DNA of 64,000 nucleotides from SZAS-103 sp036496805 (GTDB taxonomy: Bacteria > Pseudomonadota > Gammaproteobacteria > Xanthomonadales > Xanthomonadaceae), in the NCBI GenBank assembly GCA_036496805.1, contig DASXKN010000012.1, positions 1-64,000 on the forward strand. Reading direction: 5' to 3'. Under the pieces are notes generated by a model. It was not told the DNA's origin, did no database searches, and worked only from the letters and a program-made list of their open reading frames with translations. The position numbers and the translations under genes were made by a program. Shown piece after piece: positions 34,974-46,151 of the stretch. How positions within the stretch are numbered: position 1 is the first letter of the stretch; every line of letters starts with the position of its first letter.

Positions 34974-35435
34974 TCAGCGCATCTTCACAACGTAGGTGTC
35001 AGGCAGCTTGTCGTGCAGACCGCGACCGTTTTCCCCGAAGAACGTGAACGCTTCGAACGGAATGAAGCGCGAGAGCGTCCGGAAGATCGCCTGTTTGAGC
35101 GAAATGGGGCGCCCGTCCCGATCGACAATTTTCGTTCCCGTGACGAACTTGCCGAGCGTCCGTCCCAAGGTGAACTCCAAGACTATGCAATAGGAGACGA
35201 TGACCAAGCTGAAGAGCAGATAGCGTCCTGCCAAGCCCAAGGCGAAGAACGCATCGCCACCTCCGGCGAGCCCTATCATGGTGCCCATGAAAGAGCTCAA
35301 GCTGAGGCAGGCGACATAGTCGACCATCAGGTTGACGAATCTTCGCCAGCGTTCGGCAGGAATGATGTCCTTCGTCGGCTCGGCGTCGGCTACGCGGTTA
35401 TCGGGTGCGCGGTACGGATTGCTGCTGTCGGTCAT
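34974..35435 (-). CDS. RDD family membrane protein
   Basis: A 153-residue inner-membrane protein. RRFVNLMVDYVACL carries the arginine and aspartate that name the family. Two further hydrophobic segments, TLGRTLGKFVTGTKIVDRDG and the RTLSRFIPFEAF region are all RDD landmarks. Members include small-molecule or ion transport proteins, but no function is secure. ATG 35435 is chosen. The gene is less GC-rich than its neighbours. It converges on the GST gene and diverges from the E1 gene. Confidence 0.85.
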   Translation of the reverse strand: MTDSSNPYRAPDNRVADAEPTKDIIPAERWRRFVNLMVDYVACLSLSSFMGTMIGLAGGGDAFFALGLAGRYLLFSLVIVSYCIVLEFTLGRTLGKFVTGTKIVDRDGRPISLKQAIFRTLSRFIPFEAFTFFGENGRGLHDKLPDTYVVKMR

Positions 35436-35572
35436 ATCCACGATTCTCGTTCGATGGGTCGGACCCTTGCGTGCCAGATGGTGCGCGGCCGATCCTGATT
35501 CTACGTTAGCCCTTTTCAACCCCGTGCGGCCATTCGCCCGGCCAGCTCCCGACATCAAAGACAAGGCTCGTT

Positions 35573-37816
<2,244 letters not shown>

Positions 37817-37837
<21 letters not shown>

Positions 37838-37972
37838 CCTGCCGGGCTTTTCCTGGCACGGGCGGGTCAGCTCGCCTGACCTGCCGCGCTTTTTGGAGCA
37901 CGAGCGGGTCAGCTCGCCTGACCTGCCTGCTTTTCGGGCACGCGGCCGGCCAGCTAGCCTGACCGCGTTTGA
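37817..37972 (+). repeat. Four tandem 42-bp terminator-like hairpin repeats
   Basis: A unit of about 42 bases containing a hairpin and a T run is repeated four times; GGTCAG starts at 37823, 37865 and 37907, with a degenerate GGCCAG at 37948. In the first copy GGCAGGTCAG (37819-37828) pairs perfectly with CTGACCTGCC (37834-37843), followed by GGGCTTTT. Later copies use a G-U pair and the last is decayed. The array fills the gap between the E1 stop and the cyclase gene. Confidence 0.88.
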
Positions 37973-38016
37973 ATCCAAGGGTGACCTGATACCCCAAGCT
38001 GACCTATCATCACGGC

Positions 38017-38922
38017 ATGTCTGCAACCCAACCCTGCACGATCCTGTTCGCCGACGTCAGCGGCAGCACCCGTCTTTTCGAGCAAAAGGGCGACGTCGAG
38101 GCCCGGCGCCTGATCGCGTCCGTGCTCAATGCGCTGACCATCGTCTGCAACTCGCACGGCGGCAAGGTCATCAAGACCATCGGCGACGAGATCATGTGCA
38201 CCTTCCGCAGCGCGCTCCAGGGCGTACTCGCGGCCTGCGACATGCAGCGCAAGATGGCGCGCGACATCGACTTCGTGCGCGACAACCTCGGCGTGCGCAT
38301 CGGCCTGCACCATGGCGAGGCGCTGTTCGAGGACAACGACGTGTTCGGCGACGCGGTCAATGTCGCCGCGCGCATGACCTCGCTCGCCAAGCGCGAGCAG
38401 ATCGTCACCACCGCCTCCTCGCTGCGCGAACTCACCGGCCCGCCGATCAGCGTGCGCAGCCTCGGCCGCGCGCGCGTGAGCGGCAAGCTGCTGCCGATCG
38501 AGATCGTCGACGTGATCTGGCAGGAAGACACATCGGGCATGACCACGGTGCAGCGCGCCGTGCGCACCGCGGCACCCGAGCCGGCCGAGCCGAACAGGCT
38601 GGTCCTGCGCTTCAAGGACCAGGTCATTGAACTCACGCCTGAGTCGGACCCGTTCACCCTCGGCCGCGAGGCCGGCAACGGCCTGACCGTTGCCGCCGAC
38701 TGGGTCAGCCGCACCCATGCCACCATCGAATACAAGCGCGGCCACTTCGTGCTGTCCGATCGCTCGACCAATGGCACCTGGGTCAAGCTCGGCGCCGACG
38801 ACGAACTGCGCCTGAGTCGCGACGAAGTGCATCTGCGCAAGTCCGGCACGATCAGCCTCGGCAAGGGCATGGCCCTCAACGCCGACATGCTGCTGCAGTT
38901 CGACTGCGAGACGGGCGCGTAG
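38017..38922 (+). CDS. Class III nucleotide cyclase fused to an FHA domain
   Basis: A 301-residue soluble signalling protein. Residues about 7-165 are a class III adenylate/guanylate cyclase domain: ILFADVSGSTRLFE with metal aspartate, IKTIGDEIM with the second aspartate, GLHHGEALFEDNDVFGDAVNVAARM. Residues about 195-295 are a forkhead-associated domain (FTLGREAGNGLTV, VSRTHATIE, LSDRSTNGTWV) that would bind phosphothreonine. It probably makes cAMP under control of, or targeted by, a phosphorylated partner; no kinase gene is nearby. The repeat array lies directly upstream. Confidence 0.88.
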   Translation: MSATQPCTILFADVSGSTRLFEQKGDVEARRLIASVLNALTIVCNSHGGKVIKTIGDEIMCTFRSALQGVLAACDMQRKMARDIDFVRDNLGVRIGLHHGEALFEDNDVFGDAVNVAARMTSLAKREQIVTTASSLRELTGPPISVRSLGRARVSGKLLPIEIVDVIWQEDTSGMTTVQRAVRTAAPEPAEPNRLVLRFKDQVIELTPESDPFTLGREAGNGLTVAADWVSRTHATIEYKRGHFVLSDRSTNGTWVKLGADDELRLSRDEVHLRKSGTISLGKGMALNADMLLQFDCETGA

Positions 38923-38971
38923 GGCAGAACCCCGTCGGCGCGCCGCCAGGGCGCACCGACCGTTGCGGATT

Positions 38972-40513
38972 TCAACTGTCCGAATAATCGGCCGCCGCAG
39001 TTGCGTCCCGCATGCGCGGCCGCTTGAGCAGGTCGGCGATCGCGGTGATCGCGACCGCGACGACCACATTGGCGACCAGCGCGGTCAGGCCCAGGTAAAC
39101 GGCGCCGACGCCAGGCACCATCCAGGTGGTCTTCACGCCAGCCGACCAGCCCTGCATCCAGCTCAGGCCGGTGCCGAGCGCCATGCCGATTGCCCAGCCG
39201 GCGAGCAGCGCGCCGGGACGGAACCAGCGCGTGTACAGGCCGAACACGACCGCAGGGAACGCTTGCAGCATCCAGATCCCGCCGAGCAATTGCAGGTTGA
39301 TCGCGAAATCCTGCGACAGCTCGAGCACGAACAGCAACGCGCCGAACTTGACCAGCAGCGAGGTGATCTTCGCGACCTTCGCCTCGCCGGCGTCGCTGAT
39401 CCGCGAGTTGACGAACGGCTTCCAGATGTTGCGGGTCACCAGGTTGGCCGCGCCGATCGACATGATCGCGGCCGGCACCAGTGCGCCCAGCGCGATCGCC
39501 GCGAAGCAGAACCCGGCGAACCATTCCGGGAAGCTTTGCAGGATCAGCGCCGGCACGATCGCGCTGCCCTTCGCGTCCACGTGCGCGGCGATCGCCATGA
39601 AGCCCATCAGCGCGATCAGGCCGAGCGCGACGCTGTAGGCCGGCAGCAGGATCGCGTTGCGGCGGATCGTCTCGGGGCCGGACGCGGCGAGCGCGCCGGT
39701 GGTCGCGTGCGGGTAGAGGAACAGCGCGCCAGCCGAACCGAGCGCCAGCGTCGCGAACGGCAGGTACTGGCCCGGCTGCAGCAGCAGGCCGGTGCCGTTG
39801 TGCTTGGCGGCGAAGGCCTTGCCGGCCGCCGCGAAGATCGCGCCATAGCCGCCGAGCTTCGCCGGGATCACGATCACCGCGGCGATCACGAAGATGTACA
39901 GCATCGCGTCCTTGACGAAGGCGATCAGCGCCGGGGCGCGCAGCCCGCTCGAATAGGTGTACAGCGCCAGCACGAGGAAGGCCGCGCCGAGCGCGATCTC
40001 GGCGCCGGTCTGCATGCCGCCGAAACCCATCGCCGCGAACACCACCTGCATGCCGACCAGTTGCAGCGCGATGTAGGGCATCGTCGCCAGCACCCCGGTC
40101 AGCGCGATCGCCAGCGCGAGCCAGCGGCTGCCGTAGCGTCCCTGCACGAAGTCGGAAACGGTGACGTAGCCGTGGCGGTGGCAGACGTTCCACAGCGGCG
40201 GCATCACCAGGTAGAAGATCACGTAGGCGGTGATCGTGTAGGGCATCGCGAAGAAACCCTGCGCGCCCTTGGCATACACGAGTGCCGGAACGGCGATCAC
40301 GGTGTAAGCGGTGTAGATGTCGCCGCCCATCAGGAACCAGGTGATCGCGGTGCCGAAGCGGCGACCTGCCAGGCCCCATTCGTGCAGGTGGTCGAGGTCG
40401 GCCTTCTTCCAGCGCGCGGCGAGGAAGCCAAGGACCGTGACCAGCGCGAAGAACGCCGCGAACACCGCCCACGCGGTCCAGTGGACGGCATTGCCCAATG
40501 CTGCGCCGCTCAT
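38972..40513 (-). CDS. Sodium:solute symporter family transporter
   Basis: A 513-residue inner-membrane transporter with about 13 hydrophobic segments, sodium-driven. Early motifs are GLAGRRFGTAITWFLMGGDIYTAYTVIAVP and VSDFVQGRYGSRWLALAIAL. Later, the SSS signature region around IGAANLVTRNIWKPFV is typical. Its start overlaps the stop of a DUF3311 gene (ATGA). That pairing is common for this group of symporters. Substrate is unknown; organic acids or pantothenate-like compounds are possible. Confidence 0.88.
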   Translation of the reverse strand: MSGAALGNAVHWTAWAVFAAFFALVTVLGFLAARWKKADLDHLHEWGLAGRRFGTAITWFLMGGDIYTAYTVIAVPALVYAKGAQGFFAMPYTITAYVIFYLVMPPLWNVCHRHGYVTVSDFVQGRYGSRWLALAIALTGVLATMPYIALQLVGMQVVFAAMGFGGMQTGAEIALGAAFLVLALYTYSSGLRAPALIAFVKDAMLYIFVIAAVIVIPAKLGGYGAIFAAAGKAFAAKHNGTGLLLQPGQYLPFATLALGSAGALFLYPHATTGALAASGPETIRRNAILLPAYSVALGLIALMGFMAIAAHVDAKGSAIVPALILQSFPEWFAGFCFAAIALGALVPAAIMSIGAANLVTRNIWKPFVNSRISDAGEAKVAKITSLLVKFGALLFVLELSQDFAINLQLLGGIWMLQAFPAVVFGLYTRWFRPGALLAGWAIGMALGTGLSWMQGWSAGVKTTWMVPGVGAVYLGLTALVANVVVAVAITAIADLLKRPRMRDATAAADYSDS

Positions 40514-40683
40514 CGACGCCAGCTCCGGTGGACGAGCCACAGCAGCAGCGGTAACGCGAACAGGCAGGCGAACAGGTACCAGTAGAAGAACGGGAAGCCG
40601 AACATTTCCGGCTCGCTGCGGTTGTACAGCGGGACGGCCGCGAGCGTTGCGATGAAGGGAAGGAGGAGCAGGATCCTGCGCAT
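40510..40683 (-). CDS. DUF3311 small membrane protein
   Basis: A 57-residue gene starting ATG 40683 (MRRILLLLPFIATLAAVPLY) with two hydrophobic segments (the second is FPFFYWYLFACLFALPLLLWLV). DUF3311 proteins accompany SSS-family symporters and are thought to be their small subunits, which agrees with the four-base overlap here. NRSEPEMFGFPFFYWY is the conserved core. Confidence 0.85.
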   Translation of the reverse strand: MRRILLLLPFIATLAAVPLYNRSEPEMFGFPFFYWYLFACLFALPLLLWLVHRSWRR

Positions 40684-40814
40684 GCTGGTTTCCGTTCAGG
40701 GGACCGATCGCGTCGTCGCGGGCTGCCGGTCGAAGGACGCTCGTCGGTCGACCTGCGGCAGCCTGATCCGGCGCGCACTGTACGCAGGAATCCTCCTCGC
40801 GTGCGAGTCCGCGA

Positions 40815-41714
40815 TCACCGCGCCAGCCCGCCGAGCAGGGGCAATTCGCGGCAGGCGACGCCCCCGCAGGTCCATTCGCCTTCCGGGCGGTCCACGGCGA
40901 GCACCGCCAATGCTTCGCCTGCGGCCGACGCGACGACAACGCCCAGGGCGCGACCCTCGGCGGCGATCTCCGCCCCCGTCGCGAGACCTTCGCCCGCGAC
41001 CCGCGCCAGCGCGCGCTTGGCTTGGCCGAGGAAGTGCGTGCGGGCGACGATTTCCTGGCCGGGATAGCAGCCTTTCTTGAGGCTGTAGGCGCCGAGACGG
41101 TCGAGCGAAAGCATCTGCGGCGTCCATTGCTCGCTCTGGTCGATCGACAGGCGTGGAAGGCCGTGGGCGAGGTCGAAGGCTGTCCAGCGCCACACACACT
41201 GCGCGTCGGCATCGGCTCGCAGCGAGCCTTCGAGGTCCGCCACGCCGATGAGTGTCGCGGGCACGGGCGCGATGCGCAGCGCGCGCGCGCCGCCTTCGCC
41301 GCCGAGATCGAATTCGATCGCCCCGGCGTCGCCGCCTTCGCGATGCAGCATGGCTCCGCGCGCCTGCGACGGCGCGGCAAAGGCCCCGAAGGCCTGCAGG
41401 TCCGCGCGCGCACCCAGCTTCACCTTGCTGCGGAACACGAAGCGCTGCATGCGTGCCGCCAGTTCCGACGCGGGGAAGTCCGGCACGACCAGCCAGTACC
41501 GCTGCGCCTCGAGCGCGGCCAATGCGAACAGGGCGATCAACCGTCCCTTCGGATTGAGCCAGCCGTTCCATTGCCAGTTCCCGGGCGCGAGCGGGCGCAC
41601 ATCGTTCATCGTCTGCGCCTGCAGGAAGGCCGCCGCGTCGGCGCCAGCGACCTCGACCATCTGCCAATCCGGCAGCGAACAGGCTTCGGAAGGCGCGTCT
41701 TGCTTGTCTGTCAT
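40815..41714 (-). CDS. ygfZ: Folate-binding protein YgfZ
   Basis: A 299-residue protein related to GcvT that binds folate and assists assembly or repair of certain iron-sulfur enzymes. The YgfZ signature KKGCYPGQEIVART lies near residue 210. QAQTMNDVRPL in the N-terminal half and the short C-terminal barrel are also typical. It is divergent from the SDHAF4-type gene by 42 bases, next to the Fe-S-containing succinate dehydrogenase. That association is suggestive. Confidence 0.92.
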   Translation of the reverse strand: MTDKQDAPSEACSLPDWQMVEVAGADAAAFLQAQTMNDVRPLAPGNWQWNGWLNPKGRLIALFALAALEAQRYWLVVPDFPASELAARMQRFVFRSKVKLGARADLQAFGAFAAPSQARGAMLHREGGDAGAIEFDLGGEGGARALRIAPVPATLIGVADLEGSLRADADAQCVWRWTAFDLAHGLPRLSIDQSEQWTPQMLSLDRLGAYSLKKGCYPGQEIVARTHFLGQAKRALARVAGEGLATGAEIAAEGRALGVVVASAAGEALAVLAVDRPEGEWTCGGVACRELPLLGGLAR

Positions 41715-41756
41715 GGCCCCGGGTCTTAAACTTCGCATACACATGCGTACGTTCCG

Positions 41757-41951
41757 ATGATAGGCGAAACCCCGCGCGCAGCCGATGCCGGCGATATCCA
41801 GCCGGCGATGCAACCCGCTTCGGGAGACGCCGTGGCCGACGGCGCGGAAGGCAAGGAGAACAAGCGGCCGCGCGAGATCGGTGGCCGCGAAGGACCCGAA
41901 CCGACGCGTTACGGCGACTGGGAAAAGAACGGCCGCTGCATCGATTTCTAG
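41757..41951 (+). CDS. SDHAF4-like succinate dehydrogenase assembly factor (DUF1674)
   Basis: A 64-residue protein with a variable N-terminus. Its C-terminal motif GGREGPEPTRYGDWEKNGRCIDF defines the family (written here in parts: GREGPEPTRYGDWE then KNGRCIDF). The mitochondrial homologue binds the flavoprotein subunit and promotes its assembly and protection. Location 105 bases before sdhC fits that role. Start ATG 41757. Confidence 0.88.
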   Translation: MIGETPRAADAGDIQPAMQPASGDAVADGAEGKENKRPREIGGREGPEPTRYGDWEKNGRCIDF

Positions 41952-42055
41952 CAGGATGTCGAAAAACACCCTGCCAGCACCCCGATAATCGCGGATGGAT
42001 GCCGCGGCCGCGAGTCGGCACGAGGCATCCGGACGCCCCTGACGGACACGACACG

Positions 42056-42454
42056 ATGGCCACACCGCAACGTCCGCTCTCGCCTTTCACCGACATTTAC
42101 CGGTGGCAGATCACGATGACCATGTCGATCCTGCACCGGATCACCGGCGTGATCCTCGCCTTCGGCGCGTTCGGCATCGCCTGGTGGCTGCTCGCGGTTT
42201 CGGCGAGCGACTACCGCTATGGGCAGTTCATGGATCTGGCGACCTCGCTGCCCGGCAAGCTCGTGCTGGCCGGCTTCAGTTTCTGCCTGATCTACCACCT
42301 GCTCAACGGCATCCGCCACCTGTTCTGGGATGCCGGCAAGGGTTTCGAGATCAAGCAGTTCTACGCGAGCGGCTGGACGGTCGTCCTGTTGTCGTTCCTG
42401 CTGACCGGCGGCCTGTGGATGTTCGCGATGAGCCAGGGCGGAGGTACGCCATGA
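42056..42454 (+). CDS. sdhC: Succinate dehydrogenase cytochrome b556 subunit SdhC
   Basis: A 132-residue membrane anchor of complex II that binds heme b and quinone with SdhD. RPLSPFTDIYRWQITMTMSI is followed by LHRITG; the second helix has YHLLNGIRHLFWD, holding a heme-ligand histidine. Three transmembrane helices are visible. It overlaps sdhD by four bases (ATGA), the start of sdhCDAB. Confidence 0.95.
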   Translation: MATPQRPLSPFTDIYRWQITMTMSILHRITGVILAFGAFGIAWWLLAVSASDYRYGQFMDLATSLPGKLVLAGFSFCLIYHLLNGIRHLFWDAGKGFEIKQFYASGWTVVLLSFLLTGGLWMFAMSQGGGTP

Positions 42455-42852
42455 GCGCGTCGGACATGGACAAGTCGATGCGCACGCCGCTGGCACGCGC
42501 ACGTGGCCTCGGTTCGGCGAAGGACGGCGTGCACCACTGGTGGATGCAGCGCCTGACCGCGGTCGCGCTGGCGCTGCTGACGCCGTGGTTCCTGTGGACC
42601 CTGGTTTCGCTGATCGGCGTGCCGCATCCGGCCGTCGCCCACATGCTCGGCGATCCGCGCCGCGCGCTGCCGATGCTCGCCTTCGTGCTCGCGCTGTTCT
42701 GGCACGCCAGGCTCGGCCTGCAGGTCGTGATCGAGGACTACGTGCACACGCGCTGGATGGAGCTCGCGCTGCAGGTGCTGGCGAGCTTCGCCTGCGCGGC
42801 CGGCGCGCTGACCTGCGTGTACGCCATCGTCCGCATCCTGTTCGCGCCGTGA
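42451..42852 (+). CDS. sdhD: Succinate dehydrogenase membrane anchor SdhD
   Basis: A 133-residue anchor subunit with three helices. GLGSAKDGVHHWWMQRLTAVAL and FWHARLGLQVVIEDYVH carry the conserved heme and quinone-site residues. It overlaps sdhC by four bases, and sdhA follows after 90 bases. Confidence 0.95.
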   Translation: MSASDMDKSMRTPLARARGLGSAKDGVHHWWMQRLTAVALALLTPWFLWTLVSLIGVPHPAVAHMLGDPRRALPMLAFVLALFWHARLGLQVVIEDYVHTRWMELALQVLASFACAAGALTCVYAIVRILFAP

Positions 42853-42942
42853 CCGCGCGATCCTCCCGAATCCAGCGATACGAGCATCCATGAAGAACCC
42901 ATCAGCAGCCCGGTGCCAGGCCTCGAACACGGCGGTCGTCGC

Positions 42943-44736
42943 ATGACCACGTCCTACAAGATCACCGAGCACCAGTTCGACATGGTCGTGGTCGGCGCCG
43001 GTGGCGCCGGCCTGCGCGCGACCTTCGGGCTGGCGGCGAAAGGCCTCAACACCGCCTGCATCACCAAGGTCTTCCCGACGCGCTCGCACACCGTGGCCGC
43101 GCAGGGCGGCATCTCGGCGGCGCTCGGCAACATGGGCGAGGACGACTGGCGCTGGCATTTCTACGACACGATCAAGGGCGGCGACTGGCTCGGCGACCAG
43201 GACGCGGTCGAATACATGTGCCGCGAGGCGATCCCCGCGGTGATCGAGCTCGAGCACCAGGGCGTGCCGTTCTCGCGCACCGAGGAAGGCAAGATCTACC
43301 AGCGCCCGTTCGGCGGCATGACCACCCAGTACGGCGAAGGTCCGGCGGCGCAGCGCACCTGCGCGGCGGCCGACCGCACCGGCCACGCGATGCTGCACAC
43401 GCTCTACCAGCAGTCGCTCAAGCACGACGCGCGTTTCTTCATCGAGTACTTCGCGCTCGACCTGATCATGGATGCCGACGGCGCCTGCCGCGGCGTGCTC
43501 GCGCTCGACATGTCCACCGGCGAGCTGCACCTGTTCCGCGCGCATGGCACCGTGCTGGCGACCGGCGGATACGGCCGCGCCTACTTCTCCGCGACCTCGG
43601 CGCACACCTGCACCGGCGACGGCGGCGGCATGGCCTTGCGCGCGGGCCTGCCGTTGCAGGACATGGAATTCGTGCAGTTCCATCCGACCGGCATCTACGG
43701 CGCCGGCTGCCTCATCACCGAGGGTGTGCGCGGCGAAGGCGGCATCCTGCGCAACTCCAACGGCGAGCGCTTCATGGAGCGCTACGCCCCGCACTACAAG
43801 GACCTCGCCTCGCGCGACGTGGTGTCGCGCTCGATGACGATCGAGATCCGCGAGGGCAGGGGCGTCGGCGACAAGAAGGACCACATCTTCCTGCACCTCG
43901 ACCACCTCGATCCGAAGATCATCCACGAGAAGCTGCCGGGCATCGCCGAGACCGCGAAGATCTTCGCTGGCGTCGACGTGACCAAGCAGCCCATTCCCGT
44001 GCTGCCGACCGTGCACTACAACATGGGCGGCATCCCGACCAACTACCACGGCGAGGTCGTCACCCTGAAGGACGGCAATCCCGACAGCATCGTGCACGGC
44101 CTCTACGCGATCGGCGAAGCGGCCTGCGTGTCGGTGCACGGCGCGAACCGGCTCGGCTCGAATTCGCTGCTCGACCTGGTCGTGTTCGGGCGCGCGGTCG
44201 CCAACCGCTGCGGCGAGACGATCAAGCCCGCTATGCCGCACAGGACGCTGCCGAAGTCGGCCTGCGACCAGGCGCTCGCGAACCTCGACAAGCTGCGCAA
44301 CGCGAATGGTTCGACGCCGACCGCGCAGATCCGCGACGCGATGCAGCGCGACATGCAGGACCACGCCGCGGTGTTCCGCACCGGCCAGACGCTCGACGAG
44401 GGCGTGACGAAGATCACCGCGATCGCGAAGTCCTTCGCCGACGTGAAAGTGTCCGATCGCTCCATGGTCTGGAACTCCGACCTGATCGAGACGCTAGAGC
44501 TGCAGAACCTGCTGGGCCAGGCGCAGGCGACCATGGTGTCGGCCGCGAACCGCACCGAATCGCGCGGCGCGCACGCGCGCGAGGACTTCAAGGATCGCGA
44601 CGACGTCAACTGGCGCAAGCATTCGCTGTGCTGGGTCGACGACCGGAACCAGACGCGCCTGGACTACCGCCCGGTGCACGCCAACACGCTCACCGACGAC
44701 GTGGCCGCGGTGCCGCCGAAGCAAAGGGTGTACTGA
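42943..44736 (+). CDS. sdhA: Succinate dehydrogenase flavoprotein subunit SdhA
   Basis: A 597-residue subunit with covalent FAD that oxidises succinate to fumarate. VVVGAGGAGLRATFGLA is the FAD-binding motif. SHTVAAQGGISAALGN holds the flavin-linked histidine, and HPTGIYGAGCLITEGVRGEGG and HGANRLGSNSLLDLVVFGRA bind substrate and FAD. ATG 42943 is chosen over an open frame to 42913 by family length. sdhB follows by three bases. Confidence 0.97.
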   Translation: MTTSYKITEHQFDMVVVGAGGAGLRATFGLAAKGLNTACITKVFPTRSHTVAAQGGISAALGNMGEDDWRWHFYDTIKGGDWLGDQDAVEYMCREAIPAVIELEHQGVPFSRTEEGKIYQRPFGGMTTQYGEGPAAQRTCAAADRTGHAMLHTLYQQSLKHDARFFIEYFALDLIMDADGACRGVLALDMSTGELHLFRAHGTVLATGGYGRAYFSATSAHTCTGDGGGMALRAGLPLQDMEFVQFHPTGIYGAGCLITEGVRGEGGILRNSNGERFMERYAPHYKDLASRDVVSRSMTIEIREGRGVGDKKDHIFLHLDHLDPKIIHEKLPGIAETAKIFAGVDVTKQPIPVLPTVHYNMGGIPTNYHGEVVTLKDGNPDSIVHGLYAIGEAACVSVHGANRLGSNSLLDLVVFGRAVANRCGETIKPAMPHRTLPKSACDQALANLDKLRNANGSTPTAQIRDAMQRDMQDHAAVFRTGQTLDEGVTKITAIAKSFADVKVSDRSMVWNSDLIETLELQNLLGQAQATMVSAANRTESRGAHAREDFKDRDDVNWRKHSLCWVDDRNQTRLDYRPVHANTLTDDVAAVPPKQRVY

Positions 44737-44739
44737 CAC

Positions 44740-45528
44740 ATGGCAGAGTTCACGCTTCCGAAAAACTCGCGCATCGGCAAGGGCAAGCGCTTCCCGGCGG
44801 CCGCCGGCAGCAAGCAGGTGCGTTCGTTCAAGATCTATCGCTGGAATCCGGACGACGGCCAGAACCCGCGCACCGACACCTACGAGGTCGACCTGTCGAA
44901 ATGCGGGCCGATGGTTCTCGACGCGCTGATCAAGATCAAGAACGAGATCGACCCGACGTTGACCTTCCGCCGCTCCTGCCGCGAGGGCATCTGCGGTTCG
45001 TGCGCGATGAACATCGACGGCACCAACACCCTCGCCTGCACGCGCGCGATCGAGGACTGCAGGAAGGCCGAGGTGCCGATCTACCCGCTGCCGCACATGC
45101 CGGTGGTGAAGGACCTCGTCCCCGACCTCACCCATTTCTACGCGCAGTACGCGTCGATCAAGCCGTGGATCCGCACCCAGAGCGCGCCGCCGCCGGACCG
45201 CGAGCGCCTGCAGTCGCCGGACGAGCGCAAGCACCTCGACGGCCTCTACGAATGCATCCTCTGCGCCTGCTGCTCGACGTCGTGCCCGAGTTACTGGTGG
45301 AACGGCGACCGCTACCTCGGCCCGGCGATCCTGCTGCAGGCCTATCGCTGGATCGTCGACTCGCGCGACGAGGACACCGGCGTGCGCCTCGACGACCTCG
45401 AAGACCCGTTCAAGCTCTACCGCTGCCACACCATCATGAACTGCACGCGCACCTGCCCGAAGGGCTTGAACCCGGCCAAGGCGATCGCGGAGATCAAGAA
45501 GCTGATGCTGCAGCGGCGCGCGGTCTGA
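44740..45528 (+). CDS. sdhB: Succinate dehydrogenase iron-sulfur subunit SdhB
   Basis: A 262-residue subunit with three Fe-S clusters that relay electrons to quinone. The 2Fe-2S ligands are in CREGICGSCAMNIDGTNTLAC (written CREGICGSC then TLAC). The 4Fe-4S and 3Fe-4S ligands are in CILCACCSTSCPSYWW and CHTIMNCTRTCPKGLNP. Last gene of sdhCDAB. Confidence 0.97.
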   Translation: MAEFTLPKNSRIGKGKRFPAAAGSKQVRSFKIYRWNPDDGQNPRTDTYEVDLSKCGPMVLDALIKIKNEIDPTLTFRRSCREGICGSCAMNIDGTNTLACTRAIEDCRKAEVPIYPLPHMPVVKDLVPDLTHFYAQYASIKPWIRTQSAPPPDRERLQSPDERKHLDGLYECILCACCSTSCPSYWWNGDRYLGPAILLQAYRWIVDSRDEDTGVRLDDLEDPFKLYRCHTIMNCTRTCPKGLNPAKAIAEIKKLMLQRRAV

Positions 45529-45572
45529 AGGCTGATGAACCTGCGCAACGCTCATCCCCGGGGGCGGAGATA

Positions 45573-45797
45573 ATGCAACCGGCTCCCTGGAAAGTGCGAA
45601 TCTTCGCGGGGATTTATTTCATCGCATACTCGGGTGTCGCTGCTTGGGGCTGGCATGAGTTTCAGCGCGGATTCGCCATTTCCTGTTACGTCGGTGCGGC
45701 CTTGATGCTGGTCGCTGCGTTCTTCATTCCGAAGTTGATGGTCGCCCTTGTCCGGGGCCGAATTCCGGAGTCGTGGCGCAAGCGGAACGCCGGCTGA
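45573..45797 (+). CDS. Small two-helix membrane protein
   Basis: A 74-residue protein with two hydrophobic helices (IFAGIYFIAYSGVAAWGW and SCYVGAALMLVAAFFIPKL) and a basic C-terminus. ATG 45573 follows GGAG. Base composition is less GC-rich than the sdh genes. No family is recognised. It sits between sdhB and sdhE, but a role in complex II is unproven. Confidence 0.6.
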   Translation: MQPAPWKVRIFAGIYFIAYSGVAAWGWHEFQRGFAISCYVGAALMLVAAFFIPKLMVALVRGRIPESWRKRNAG

Positions 45798-45886
45798 CCG
45801 TGGGTCCGTGGTTTCAGAAAACTGTTTCCGTTGGAGTGCCGGGAAGTCGCATGCATGGATGATGAGAGCGGAAGAAGGGAAACTCC

Positions 45887-46141
45887 TTGAGTGATGTGGC
45901 CGATCTATCGCGCCTGCGCTGGCGCTGCCGTCGCGGCATGCGCGAACTCGACCAGTTGCTGCTGCGCTACCTCGACCGTCGCTGGTCGGAAGCGGACGAC
46001 AGCGAAAGAGGCATTTTCCTACGGCTGCTGGACTGCGAAGACGATACGCTGTGGCGGTGGTGCATGGGACTGGAAACTCCGCAGGACAAGGATCTCGATG
46101 GCATCCTCGCTCGCATCCTCGCGCTTCCCCCCGTCGCCTGA
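45887..46141 (+). CDS. sdhE: FAD assembly factor SdhE (YgfY/CptB)
   Basis: An 84-residue all-helical protein that promotes covalent flavinylation of SdhA. The RGxxE motif is RRGMRELD, followed by LLLRYLDRRW and LLDCEDDTLWRWCMG, as in the family. The start appears to be TTG 45887; no better upstream start is seen. It precedes ygfX, the usual partner. Confidence 0.9.
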   Translation: MSDVADLSRLRWRCRRGMRELDQLLLRYLDRRWSEADDSERGIFLRLLDCEDDTLWRWCMGLETPQDKDLDGILARILALPPVA

Positions 46142-46151
46142 AGCGACCGGG

